Notes: generated from the sequence alone by a model not told the origin. Shown: positions 15,086 through 23,571, counted from the stretch's first letter. The stretch is DNA of 64,000 nt from Variovorax sp. ZS18.2.2 (GCF_024701975.1 NZ_JANLNM010000016.1:17351-81350); one strand, 5' to 3'. Program-made: numbers and translations.

Positions 15086-15769
15086 ATGCCGTCCCACTTC
15101 AATTCCTTTTCCTCCGCTTCTTCCTTTCGCACGTCGGTCCTCGTCCTGGGCCTGCTGTCCGCCCTCGTGCTCGCCGGCTGCGGCAGCGCCTCGCGGCGCG
15201 TGTCGTACGAGCCGGAGGAGTTCGACTCCACCACCACCCACACGCGCAACTACGCCGCCACCGAGGCCCAGACCTGCGAGGCCGCGCGGCGCGCGCTGCT
15301 GAGCCAGGGCTACATGGTCACCGCGGCCAACGCCGACCTGGTGACCGGGCGCAAGAGTTTCCAGCCGGCCGCCGAAGTGCACGTCGAGGTCGAGTTCCGC
15401 GTGGTCTGCGCACGAGAGGGCGGCAAGTCCGGCAAGCAGAGCACCGTGGCTTTCGCAACCGCGCTGCAGGACCGCTACGGCATCAAGAAGGTCAACAACT
15501 CGGCCAGCGTGGGCGTCGGCGCGATCGGCTCGCTCTCGCTGCCGTTCTCCGGCAGCGACGACGCGATGGTCAAGGTGGCCAGCGAGACGCTGACCGACGA
15601 ACGTTTCTACGACCGCTTCTTCACGCTGCTCGACCGTTTCCTCGAAGGCGGTGGCGCCGATGCACCGCCGGACATGCCGGCCGAAGCGCCGGCGGCGCCT
15701 CCCGCGCCCGCGGCGCCTCCCGCGCCCGCGACCAGCTTCCCGGTCGCTCCCTCGCCGAACCGCGGCTGA
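15086..15769 (+). CDS. DUF2242 family lipoprotein
   Basis: A 227-residue lipoprotein. The signal peptide ends in LVLAGC (Cys32). The mature domain, with RRVSYEPEEFDSTTTHTRNY and TCEAARRALLSQGYMV, matches the DUF2242 family of Burkholderiales, predicted outer-membrane lipoproteins without known function. The C-terminal about 35 residues are Pro/Ala repeats (APPAPAAPPAP), probably disordered. The ATG at 15086 leaves the signal peptide intact; an upstream in-frame ATG at 15050 would add 12 residues in front of it. It converges on arginase. Confidence 0.8.
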   Translation: MPSHFNSFSSASSFRTSVLVLGLLSALVLAGCGSASRRVSYEPEEFDSTTTHTRNYAATEAQTCEAARRALLSQGYMVTAANADLVTGRKSFQPAAEVHVEVEFRVVCAREGGKSGKQSTVAFATALQDRYGIKKVNNSASVGVGAIGSLSLPFSGSDDAMVKVASETLTDERFYDRFFTLLDRFLEGGGADAPPDMPAEAPAAPPAPAAPPAPATSFPVAPSPNRG

Positions 15770-15779
15770 ACGCCTAGGG

Positions 15780-16691
15780 TCAACGCACCAGCGTTGACTT
15801 GCCGAACAGGCTCTCGATCAGCTCCACAGCGATTTCTGCGGTCTGGTTGCGCACATCGAGCGCGGGGTTGAGTTCCACCACGTCGAGCGAACAGAGCCGC
15901 CCGGTGTCGGAGATCATTTCCATGCACAGCTGCATCTCGCGATAAGTCGGGCCGCCGCGCACGCCAGTGCCCACGCCGGGCGCGATGTTGGGGTCCAGGC
16001 AGTCGAGGTCGAAGCTCACGTGCAGATGGGTGTCCTCGTCCACGTCCTGCAGCGCCTCGGTCATGGTGGTGCGCATGCCGTGCTCGTCGATGTGGCGCAT
16101 GTCGAACACGTTCAGGCCGAAGGTGCGAATGGCTTCCTTCTCGGCGCCATCGACGCTGCGGATGCCGATGAAGCGGATCGCCTCGTGCGCCAGCGCCGCG
16201 GGCTCGCCGCTCCAGCCGGTCAGCTCCGCGGGACCGTGGCCCAGCAGGCACGAGACCGGCATGCCGTGCAGGTTGCCGCTGGGGCTCGTCGTTTCGGTGT
16301 TGACGTCGGAATGCGCATCGAGCCACAGCACGCGCAGCTTCTTGCCGCGCTTGCGCGCATGCCACGCCACCGCGCTGATCGAGCCGATGGCCAGGCAGTG
16401 GTCGCCGCCCATCATCAGCGGCACGTGGTTCGCGCCCAGCGCGGTGTCGACGGCGTTGTAGACCGAGCGGTTCCACGCGATCACCTCGGCGAGGTGGCGC
16501 AGTCCGTTGGCCGGCGGTGCCCAGGGCGTGGCCGGGCCTGCGAGGTTGCCGCGGTCGATGACCATGAAGCCTTGCTTGGCGAGCGCTTCGGCCACGCCCG
16601 CCACGCGCAGCGCGTCGGGGCCCATGCCCGCGCCGCGAACGCTGGCGCCGATGTCGGTCGGCGCGCCGATCAGTTCGAGGGTGGTGTTCAT
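15780..16691 (-). CDS. rocF: Arginase
   Basis: A 303-residue manganese enzyme hydrolysing L-arginine to ornithine and urea. All metal ligands are visible: His98 in GGDHCLAIGS, Asp125/His127/Asp129 in DAHSD, and Asp228/Asp230 in SFDLDCLDP. The sequence begins LELIGAPTDIGASVRGAGMGP, as in arginases rather than agmatinases. Length and motif spacing are normal. It lies 46 bases downstream of the oligopeptidase gene on the same strand, so the two may be co-transcribed. Confidence 0.94.
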   Translation of the reverse strand: MNTTLELIGAPTDIGASVRGAGMGPDALRVAGVAEALAKQGFMVIDRGNLAGPATPWAPPANGLRHLAEVIAWNRSVYNAVDTALGANHVPLMMGGDHCLAIGSISAVAWHARKRGKKLRVLWLDAHSDVNTETTSPSGNLHGMPVSCLLGHGPAELTGWSGEPAALAHEAIRFIGIRSVDGAEKEAIRTFGLNVFDMRHIDEHGMRTTMTEALQDVDEDTHLHVSFDLDCLDPNIAPGVGTGVRGGPTYREMQLCMEMISDTGRLCSLDVVELNPALDVRNQTAEIAVELIESLFGKSTLVR

Positions 16692-16737
16692 TCAGTTGAC
16701 CTCCGTGCTTCGTACTGGGTTCGGCCCGCCTGGCGGC

Positions 16738-18792
16738 TCATGCCGGCTTGCCGATGTGTTGCCACAGATATGCATAGCCCAGCGCATCCATGAAGGCGGA
16801 TTCCTTGTTGTCCGAGGCCGCGCTGTGCCCGCCTTCCATGTTCTCGTAGAAGCTGGTGTCGTGGCCCTGTGCGGCCAGCTTCGCGTGCATCTTGCGCGCA
16901 TGCACCGGGCCCACGCGGTCGTCGCGGGTCGAGGTGGTGAAGAGCGCGGGCGGGTAGTGCGCGTCGGCCTTCGCGTTCTCGTAGGGCGAGAAGGTGCGGA
17001 TGAAGGCCCACTCCTCGGGCTGGTCTGGATCGCCGTACTCCGCAATCCACGAGGCGCCGGCCGACAGGTGCGTGTAGCGCTGCATGTCGAGCAGCGCCAC
17101 CTCGCTCACGATCGCGCCGTAGAGCTGCGGGTACAGCGTGAGCATGTTGCCCATCAGCAGGCCGCCGTTGCTGCCGCCCATCGCGCCCAGGTGCGCGGGC
17201 GAGGTGATCTTGCGTGCGATGAGGTCTTCGGACACGGCCGCGAAGTCTTCGCAGGTGCGCAGCCGGTTCTCCTGCAGCGCGGCCTGGTGCCAGCGCGGGC
17301 CGTACTCGCCGCCGCCGCGGATGTTGGCGATCACGTAGACGCCGCCCTGTTCGAGCCACGCGCGGCCGATGCTGCCGCTGTAGCTGGGCTGCAGCGAGAT
17401 CTCGAAGCCGCCGTAGGCGTACTGCAGCGTCGGGTTCGTGCCGTCGGCCTTCAGGTCCTTGGCGGCGATCTCGAAGTAGGGCACGCGCGTGCCGTCCTTC
17501 GACACCGCGAAATGCTGGCTCACGCCGTAGCGCGACGCGTCGAAGAAGCCGGGGCTGTCCTTCAGCACCTCGGGCTCACCCCGGCCGATGGTGCCGATGT
17601 AGAGCGTGGTCGGCTGCAGGAAGCCGCTCACGGTGAGGAAGTAGTCGTCGTTCTCGTCCTCGTCGATGCCGCCGGCCGCGATGGTGGAGAGCGCGGGCGC
17701 GCCGCCCAGGCTCTCGCGCTTCCACGGGCCGCCGTCCTGCGGCGTGAGCACTTCCAGCTTGTTCACCACGTCGTGCATCACGTTGAGGATCAGGTGGTGG
17801 CGCGTCCACGAATGGCTGTCGAGCGCGGTCGTGTTGTCGGGCGTGAAGAGCACGGTGAGCTCGCGCTTGCCCGCCATGTAGTCGTCGAACTTCGCGGCCA
17901 GCAGCGAGCCCGACTTGTAGGTTGCGCCGCCCACGGTCCAGTCTTCCCGCGGCTCGATCAGCATCCACTCGCGGCAGATGTCGGTGTTGGAGTCGTCGGG
18001 CACGTCGATCTTGGTGAGCGTGCCGCCCGCGCCGCGCAGCCAGGTCTCGCTCTCGTAGAAATCGATCTGGCGCGAGACGAAGTCGCGCTCGAAGCCGGGC
18101 GTGTTGTCGCGGTAGGCGCTCACGGACATGTCCTCGTGCGCGCCTTCGTACACCGTGACGGCGGCCTCCAGCGGCGTGCCGCGCTTCCACTCCTTCACGA
18201 TGCGCGGGTAGCTCGAGCTGGTCATCGAGCCGGGGCCGAAATCGGTGGCCACGTAGAGGTGGTCGATGTCTTTCCAGCCCACGTGGTTCTTCGCCTCGGG
18301 GAGCGTGAAGCCGCCCTCGACGAAGGTCTTGCTGTGCAGGTCGAACTCGCGCACCACGTCGGCATCGGCGCCGCCGCGCGAGAGCGAAACGAGGCAGCGT
18401 TGGTAGTCGGGCTCCAGGCAGTCGGCGCCATGCCACACCCAGTTCTCCTTGTCGGCCGCGGCCAGCGCGTCGATGTCGATCACGGTTTCCCATGCGGGCT
18501 GCGGCTTGCGGTACTCGGCCAGCGTGGTGCGGCGCCAGAGGCCCTTGGGGTGCTCCTTGTCGCGCCAGAAGTTGTAGAAGTTCGGGCCGATCTTGCGGAC
18601 CATCGGAATCCGGTCGTCCGAGTCGAGCACTTCGAGGATGCCCGCCTCGAGCGCCTTGAAGGCGGGCGACTGTGCATACGTCTGCACGGTCTTCGCGTTC
18701 TCCTTGCGGGCCCAGTCGAGCTGGGCGTCGCCATCGATGTCTTCGAGCCAGAGGTGGTCGTCTTGCGGGGTCGGGGAGGGGGTGGACGTCAT
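16738..18792 (-). CDS. Prolyl oligopeptidase family serine peptidase (S9A)
   Basis: A 684-residue protein with an N-terminal beta-propeller (about 1-410) and a C-terminal alpha/beta hydrolase domain. The nucleophile is Ser541 in GAMGGSNGGLLMGN; Asp is in TSTRDDRVGPVHARK and His in ENMEGGHSAAS, completing the triad. There is no signal peptide, so it acts in the cytoplasm on oligopeptides, cutting after proline (or basic residues if OpdB-like). ATG at 18792 starts MTSTPSPTPQDDHLWLED, typical of the family. The open frame continues upstream, antisense to the wax ester synthase gene, and was not used. Confidence 0.9.
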   Translation of the reverse strand: MTSTPSPTPQDDHLWLEDIDGDAQLDWARKENAKTVQTYAQSPAFKALEAGILEVLDSDDRIPMVRKIGPNFYNFWRDKEHPKGLWRRTTLAEYRKPQPAWETVIDIDALAAADKENWVWHGADCLEPDYQRCLVSLSRGGADADVVREFDLHSKTFVEGGFTLPEAKNHVGWKDIDHLYVATDFGPGSMTSSSYPRIVKEWKRGTPLEAAVTVYEGAHEDMSVSAYRDNTPGFERDFVSRQIDFYESETWLRGAGGTLTKIDVPDDSNTDICREWMLIEPREDWTVGGATYKSGSLLAAKFDDYMAGKRELTVLFTPDNTTALDSHSWTRHHLILNVMHDVVNKLEVLTPQDGGPWKRESLGGAPALSTIAAGGIDEDENDDYFLTVSGFLQPTTLYIGTIGRGEPEVLKDSPGFFDASRYGVSQHFAVSKDGTRVPYFEIAAKDLKADGTNPTLQYAYGGFEISLQPSYSGSIGRAWLEQGGVYVIANIRGGGEYGPRWHQAALQENRLRTCEDFAAVSEDLIARKITSPAHLGAMGGSNGGLLMGNMLTLYPQLYGAIVSEVALLDMQRYTHLSAGASWIAEYGDPDQPEEWAFIRTFSPYENAKADAHYPPALFTTSTRDDRVGPVHARKMHAKLAAQGHDTSFYENMEGGHSAASDNKESAFMDALGYAYLWQHIGKPA

Positions 18793-18969
18793 GGCCGCAG
18801 TGTACGAAGCCCCCGTGAAAAAGGCGCTGCGAGCCGTTGTTGCGGTCGCGGTCACTTTTTCATTACAGCGGAAAACCTCGGTGGAAACACTGAAGGAGGC
18901 GGGGCCCACGAACGCCATGTGCGGGGTATCCTGCCGAACGGCGCATGCCCCACCAAGGAGACACAACAC

Positions 18970-20664
18970 ATGAAACACCTGAGCGGACTTGATGCCACCT
19001 TCCTGCACCTGGAAACGCCCGAGATGCCGATGCACGTGGGCTCGCTGAATGTGCTGGACCTGCCCAAGGGCTACAAGGGCGATTTCTACGAAGACGCCAA
19101 GCAGTTCATGGCCAGCCGCATCCACCTGGCCGACGTGTTCACGCGCAAGCTCGCGCTCATGCCCTTCGACATGTCGAACCCGGTGTGGGTGGAGGACGAG
19201 GACATCGACCTCGACTACCACGTGCGCCACATCACGCTGCCCAAGCCCGGCACCAACCGCCAGCTGCAGCAGTACGTGGCGCGGCTGCATTCCACGCTCA
19301 TCGACCGCAGCCGCCCGATGTGGGAGTTCTTCATCATCGACGGCTTGAAGAGCGGGCAGGTCGCGCTCTACACCAAGGTGCACCATGCCGGCATCGACGG
19401 GCAGGCCGGCGTGGAAGTGGGCAAGGCCATCTTCGACCTGGAGGCCACGGGCCGCGTGGTGAAGCCGCCGCGCTCGCGTCCGCGCGCCCACAACTACCAG
19501 CTCGGCATGGCCGAACTCGCGACCGCGGCGCTGCGCAACACGGCGCAGCAGTACGTCAAGCTCTTCAAGATGGCACCAGCCATCGCGCGTGCGATCGGCG
19601 GCCTCGCCAAGCCCGACGAAAAAGCCGCCGAGAAGGCCACGGCCACCGCGCCGAAGAAGTTCAACCTCTTCGCGCCGCGCACCTCGCTCAACGTGTCGAT
19701 CACCAACCAGCGCACCTTTGCCGGCCGCACCATCTCGCTGGCCGAGACCAAGTACATCGCCAAGCACTTCGGCGTGTCGCTCAACGACGTGGTCATGGCC
19801 ACCGTGGCCGGTGCGCTGCGCCACTACCTGGCCGACAACAACGAACTGCCCGCCAAGCCGCTGGTGGCCGGCGTGCCGGTGAGCCTGCGCGAAGCGGGCG
19901 ACGACACGGCCAACAACCAGGCCAGCATGATCCTGGTGAGCCTGGCGACCGACATCACCGACCCGATCCAGCGGCTGAAGGCGATCAATGCGTCGTCGAA
20001 CAGCTCCAAGTCGACGATGAACCGCTTCAAGGCCGTGATCCTCGATGACTTCCCCACCTTCGCCGCGCCCTGGCTGGTGTCGGGCATCGCCTCGATGGTG
20101 GGCCGCTCGGGCCTCGTGAATCTGCTGCCGCCGGCCGCCAACGTGGCCATCTCCAACGTGGCGGGCGCGCCGTTCCCGATGTACTTCGCGGGCGCCCTGG
20201 TCACCTGCTACTACCCGGTGTCGATCGCCAGCCACGGCACGGCGCTCAACGTGACGGTGCAGAGCTACAACGGCCGCATGGACTACGGCCTCATCGCCTG
20301 CCGCCGCGCGGTGCCCGACATCACCGAGATCGGCGACTACATGCTGGCCGAGCACAAGCTGCTGATGGAGCTGACGCAGAAGCACCCGTCCGCGGCCGGC
20401 GTCACAGCCCCCAAGCCCGCGCCCGTTGCGGCCCATGCGCCGGATGTCGAGGAGGCCGCGCCTGCCGCCGCCAAGAAGCCGGCAGCACGCAAGAAGGCGC
20501 CGGTGAGCGCAACCGCCAAGAAGTCCGCGCCGGTCAAGGCTGCGGCCAAGAAGGCGCCCGCGAAGAAGGCAGTCAAGACACCCATCAAGACGACCGCCAA
20601 GCCTGTAGCCCGAAAGGCCGCACCGGCCAAGCGGGCCAGTGCCCCCAGGGCGGCAGCGGCATGA
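18970..20664 (+). CDS. Wax ester synthase/diacylglycerol acyltransferase with histone-H1-like tail
   Basis: A 564-residue WS/DGAT. It transfers fatty acyl groups from acyl-CoA to fatty alcohols or diacylglycerol, making neutral storage lipid at the inner membrane. The catalytic HHxxxDG motif is HHAGIDG (138-144); the start MKHLSGLDATFLHLET and the segment NVAISNVAGAP are family signatures. Residues from about 475 to 564 are not part of the enzyme fold: they are Lys/Ala/Pro-rich with repeats such as KKAPAKKA and end in APRAAAA, like histone H1 or the PhaF/PhaM tails that bind DNA. AAGGAG precedes the ATG. It heads a co-directional cluster of granule-associated genes. Confidence 0.92.
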   Translation: MKHLSGLDATFLHLETPEMPMHVGSLNVLDLPKGYKGDFYEDAKQFMASRIHLADVFTRKLALMPFDMSNPVWVEDEDIDLDYHVRHITLPKPGTNRQLQQYVARLHSTLIDRSRPMWEFFIIDGLKSGQVALYTKVHHAGIDGQAGVEVGKAIFDLEATGRVVKPPRSRPRAHNYQLGMAELATAALRNTAQQYVKLFKMAPAIARAIGGLAKPDEKAAEKATATAPKKFNLFAPRTSLNVSITNQRTFAGRTISLAETKYIAKHFGVSLNDVVMATVAGALRHYLADNNELPAKPLVAGVPVSLREAGDDTANNQASMILVSLATDITDPIQRLKAINASSNSSKSTMNRFKAVILDDFPTFAAPWLVSGIASMVGRSGLVNLLPPAANVAISNVAGAPFPMYFAGALVTCYYPVSIASHGTALNVTVQSYNGRMDYGLIACRRAVPDITEIGDYMLAEHKLLMELTQKHPSAAGVTAPKPAPVAAHAPDVEEAAPAAAKKPAARKKAPVSATAKKSAPVKAAAKKAPAKKAVKTPIKTTAKPVARKAAPAKRASAPRAAAA

Positions 20665-20711
20665 TCAGAGGGCAGTAGAGGGCACTGGGCCCGAAAATTG
20701 GGGCAGTTGGA

Positions 20712-20736
20712 CTAGTTTTCCGACGGTTCTAGTTTT
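20712..20736 (+). promoter_or_regulatory. Direct repeat CTAGTTTT in the phasin-like gene promoter region
   Basis: CTAGTTTT occurs at 20712-20719 and again at 20729-20736, 17 bases apart, about 75-100 bases before the phasin-like start. The spacing is about one and a half helical turns. It could be a regulator site (for example for the PhaD-like TetR in this cluster) or chance in an AT-richer promoter. Confidence 0.3.
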
Positions 20737-20811
20737 GCAGGCCTAGGCCCTTCGGAAGAAGATGGGCCCATCGCATCCAGCGACCCATTCAACTTCAAGG
20801 AAATCTTCATC

Positions 20812-21372
20812 ATGTCCACGCAAACCACCCTCGCTTCCGCAGCCATCCACGTCGTCGGCCAATACAACGACGCGGGCAAGACCCTGGTCGGCGCCTACCG
20901 CACCGGCGTGCATCGCCTCCTGGGCGGCGCCGCTACGCGCTACAGCAACTTCCTGGGCAGCCGCCAGATTCCGCTGGTGAGCGAACAGATCAAGGCCAAC
21001 CTGATCGGCGCGCAAGAGAAGGTCAACGGCTTCCTGGCCAACCGCCTGGACATCGACACCAGCCGCATCGTCTCGGTGATGGACCGCGTTGCCGCCGGCA
21101 CCACCAGCGGCATCGAAACCGTCGCCGGCCGCGTGGCCCGCGTCGAATCGCCTGTTGCCACCTCGGTGCTGAACACGCTGAACGCCATCAACCAGCCGAT
21201 CGCCACCGTCTCGGTGCAGATCGCCGACCGCATCGCCGCCGGCGCCAAGCAAATCGAAACCCGCGTGGCTGGCCTGGACAGCGAAAGTGCCAAGCCCGTG
21301 CGCACGGTGAAGGCCAAGGCCCCCGTGGCCAAGAAGCCGATCCGCCGCGCTGCTGCCCGCAAGGCGGCCTGA
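20812..21372 (+). CDS. Phasin-like granule-associated protein with basic tail
   Basis: A 186-residue protein without signal peptide. Residues 1-150 are mostly amphipathic helix (for example VSEQIKANLIGAQEKVNGFLANRL and repeated Thr/Ser/Ala-Ile heptads), as expected for a phasin-like coat protein of lipid or polyester inclusions. The last 30 residues are basic (VKAKAPVAKKPIRRAAARKAA). AAGGAAA precedes the ATG. It follows the wax ester synthase gene by 147 bases and is followed by a terminator, so it can form its own abundant transcript. The phasin assignment is by character and context; no exact family was recognised. Confidence 0.7.
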   Translation: MSTQTTLASAAIHVVGQYNDAGKTLVGAYRTGVHRLLGGAATRYSNFLGSRQIPLVSEQIKANLIGAQEKVNGFLANRLDIDTSRIVSVMDRVAAGTTSGIETVAGRVARVESPVATSVLNTLNAINQPIATVSVQIADRIAAGAKQIETRVAGLDSESAKPVRTVKAKAPVAKKPIRRAAARKAA

Positions 21373-21377
21373 TCCCC

Positions 21378-21399
21378 GAGGCGCTCTGCGCCTCTTTTT
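21378..21399 (+). terminator. Rho-independent terminator after the phasin-like gene
   Basis: GAGGCGC (21378-21384) pairs with GCGCCTC (21388-21394) over a three-base loop, followed by TTTTT. It lies 6 bases after the stop codon and 27 bases before the next gene, so it may attenuate rather than fully separate the two genes. Confidence 0.85.
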
Positions 21400-21425
21400 C
21401 TTTCTGCTATCTGGAGCACCACTGA

Positions 21426-21935
21426 ATGGCGACCCGCACTGACGAAACTGCAAAGTTGAAGAAGAAGGCGACGCCTGCGAAGAACGCTCCGGCCAAAGCT
21501 CCGGTTGGGAAGAAAGCCGCGGTGTCCCGCAAGGCCGCGCCCGCAGCAAAGAAGACCACCACCGCCGCACCCGGCAAGGCCGAAGGCCTGCTGCGTGCCG
21601 GCCTCAAGGCGCTGGACAACGTGCGCAACGACGTCGCCAAGCGCCAGGCCAATGTCATCGAAGGCCTGCTCGGCATCGGGCAGGGCAAGACCGATGCGGC
21701 GGCCGGAGCCAAGGCGGCGCTTACCCGCGGCTTTCCCAGCCTCGACAGCTTCGGCATCCGCAAGTTCGAGGACGTGTTCGACCAGCGCGTCGCCACCGCC
21801 CTGCAACGCCTGGGCATGCCGAGCGCGGAAGAAGTGCAGGCGCTGCGCGAAGAAGTGGCGCACCTGCGCGAACGCCTCGCGCAACTCGAAAGCAACGCCG
21901 GCCCCCGCCGCAGCGACGGCACCAGCAAACGCTGA
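21426..21935 (+). CDS. PhaF/PhaM-like granule protein with N-terminal histone-like segment
   Basis: A 169-residue protein. Residues 1-50 are Lys/Ala/Pro-rich (KLKKKATPAKNAPAKAP...). The rest resembles PhaI/PhaF phasins: GLLRAGLKALDNVRNDVAKRQ, then KFEDVFDQRVATALQRLGMPS and a leucine-zipper-like coiled coil EVQALREEVAHLRERLAQLES. In Pseudomonas PhaF and Ralstonia PhaM the basic part binds DNA and the phasin or coiled-coil part binds the granule or PhaC, placing and distributing granules on the nucleoid. Here the basic segment is N-terminal, the reverse of PhaF. The next gene is a PhaD-like regulator. Confidence 0.8.
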   Translation: MATRTDETAKLKKKATPAKNAPAKAPVGKKAAVSRKAAPAAKKTTTAAPGKAEGLLRAGLKALDNVRNDVAKRQANVIEGLLGIGQGKTDAAAGAKAALTRGFPSLDSFGIRKFEDVFDQRVATALQRLGMPSAEEVQALREEVAHLRERLAQLESNAGPRRSDGTSKR

Positions 21936-21957
21936 GCGACGACAACGCAAGCCGGTT

Positions 21958-22593
21958 GTGGCCAGCTCCAACACCACGCGCGATCGCATCCTGCAGACCA
22001 GCCTCGCGCTGTTCAACGCGGAAGGCCTTGCGGCCGTGTCGACGCACAAGATCGCCGCCGAGCTCGGCATGAGCCCGGGCAATCTTCACTACCACTTCAA
22101 GGCCAAGCAGCTGATCGTCGAATGGCTGTTCCGGCGTTTCGAGCAGCGGCTCGAAGCCCTCAACGGTTCGTCGACATCGATCTCGGCCATCGATGACCTC
22201 TGGCTCGCGTTGCACCTGCGCTTCGAGGCCATCGACGAATACCGCTTCATCTACCGCGACATGGCCTTCCTGGCCAGCGAATACCCAACCCTCGGCCAGC
22301 GCGCGCAGGCGCTCACCGCGCAGAACCTGCTGGCCGCGCAAACGCTGTGCGAAGGGCTTGTCGCCTCGGGCGTGATCGAGACCAGTGCCGAGCAGGCGCG
22401 CATCCTCGCGCTGCAGATGGTGTTCACCACCACCTGCTGGCTGTCGTTCGAGCGACTGGTGCCCGGGCGCGATGCCTTGGCGCAGGCCGATCCCGGTTTG
22501 GCGGCTTTCTACACGCTCACGCTGGTTTCTCCGTATGTTTCCAGCGAATCGAGGGCTTACCTTGATTACCTGAGGGGCAAATACCTCGGATAA
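21958..22593 (+). CDS. TetR-family regulator, PhaD-like
   Basis: A 211-residue TetR regulator. Its N terminus TTRDRILQTSLALFNAEG...MSPGNLHYHFKAKQ closely resembles PhaD, the regulator of phasin genes phaI/phaF in Pseudomonas (MSPGNLYYHF). The C-terminal part is an alpha-helical ligand domain that in PhaD senses a fatty-acid-derived signal. GTG at 21958 is chosen because it immediately precedes ASSNTTRDR; the ribosome site is weak. It lies 22 bases after the PhaF-like gene and is probably co-transcribed. Confidence 0.82.
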   Translation: MASSNTTRDRILQTSLALFNAEGLAAVSTHKIAAELGMSPGNLHYHFKAKQLIVEWLFRRFEQRLEALNGSSTSISAIDDLWLALHLRFEAIDEYRFIYRDMAFLASEYPTLGQRAQALTAQNLLAAQTLCEGLVASGVIETSAEQARILALQMVFTTTCWLSFERLVPGRDALAQADPGLAAFYTLTLVSPYVSSESRAYLDYLRGKYLG

Positions 22594-22688
22594 ATGACGA
22601 TGTCGTCCGACGGGAGAGTGCAACCATGGCCCCTCATGCTCGTCCTATAAAACAGAAAACGCTAAAGACCCGAAAGGAAGCCGCCTCC

Positions 22689-23462
22689 ATGACCACCGCC
22701 ACCCACGACCACATCGCGCCGCCTTCGCGCCTGCTGCTGCTGGCCGAAGCGCGCGCCCTCTGGGAAACAGGTGCCGGCATCGCCATGTGGCCACTGCTGC
22801 AACTCACACCGCGCGGCGACGGGCACCCGGTGCTCGTGCTGCCGGGCCTGGTGGCGAGCGACGTTTCCACCCTGCTGCTGCGCCGCTACCTGGCGAGCCG
22901 CGGCTACGACGCCCATGGTTGGGGCCTGGGCCGCAACCTCGGTCCGCGCGAAGGCGTGGAAGACGGCATGGTCGAGCTGCTCAAGACCCTGAACGACAAG
23001 AGCGGCCAGAAGGTCAGCGTGATCGGCTGGAGCCTGGGCGGCGTCTATGCGCGGCTGCTGGCCTCGGCCCATTCGGGCCTGATCCGCAATGTCATCACCC
23101 TGGGCAGCCCGTTCTCCGGCAGCCCGCGCGCCACCAATGCCTGGCGCGTGTACGAAGGCGTGAGCGGCCAGAGCTCGCACGATCCGCGCCGCATGAAGTT
23201 CGTCGAACCCACGCCGCCCGTGCCGACCACTTCGATCTTCAGCCGCACCGATGGCGTCGTCGCCTGGCGCTGCAGCATCGAGAAGACCGGCCCGCAGTCG
23301 GAAAACATCGAAGTGATGGCGAGCCACCTGGGGCTCGGCGCGCACCCCGCGGTGCTCTATGCGGTGGCCGACCGGCTGGCGCAACCCGAGGGGCAGTGGA
23401 AGCCGTTCAATCGCGGGCTCCTCGGGCCGCTGGTCTATCCCGACCCCGACCGCGATTTGTAA
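22689..23462 (+). CDS. Alpha/beta hydrolase (lipase/esterase-like)
   Basis: A 257-residue alpha/beta hydrolase. The oxyanion region is VLVLPGLVASD and the nucleophile is Ser115 in VIGWSLGG (GxSxG), followed by ARLLASAHSGLIRNVITLGSPFSG, a lipase-like segment. MASHLGLGAHPAVLY supplies the likely catalytic histidine. There is no signal peptide. Position at the end of the storage-lipid cluster suggests an intracellular esterase or lipase mobilising neutral lipid, but the substrate is inferred from context only. ATG at 22689 has AAGGAAG about ten bases upstream; an in-frame ATG at 22626 would add 21 residues. Confidence 0.82.
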   Translation: MTTATHDHIAPPSRLLLLAEARALWETGAGIAMWPLLQLTPRGDGHPVLVLPGLVASDVSTLLLRRYLASRGYDAHGWGLGRNLGPREGVEDGMVELLKTLNDKSGQKVSVIGWSLGGVYARLLASAHSGLIRNVITLGSPFSGSPRATNAWRVYEGVSGQSSHDPRRMKFVEPTPPVPTTSIFSRTDGVVAWRCSIEKTGPQSENIEVMASHLGLGAHPAVLYAVADRLAQPEGQWKPFNRGLLGPLVYPDPDRDL

Positions 23463-23483
23463 AGCGGGGGATATCCAGAATCT

Positions 23484-23509
23484 AAAAGCCGGCAGTCGCC
23501 GGCTTTTTT
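23484..23509 (+). terminator. Rho-independent terminator closing the storage-lipid cluster
   Basis: AAAAGCCGGC pairs with GCCGGCTTTT (23498-23507) over a four-base loop, then TT. It lies 21 bases after the hydrolase stop. Confidence 0.88.
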
Positions 23510-23571
23510 ATTTCGACCCATGACTTCTTGCACTTGTTGCGCCGTGGGGCCGTCCGAACAATCCGGACACC

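Noticed and set aside
15670..15735. Repeated GCGCCTCCCGCGCCCGCG units in the DUF2242 gene
   Set aside because: They encode the Pro/Ala tail of the lipoprotein (APPAPAAPPAPA) and are ordinary low-complexity coding sequence, not an independent repeat element.
16507..18969. Long + strand open frame antisense to the oligopeptidase, upstream of the WS/DGAT start
   Set aside because: Only the WS/DGAT part from 18970 has protein-family motifs and a ribosome site; the earlier part is antisense noise.
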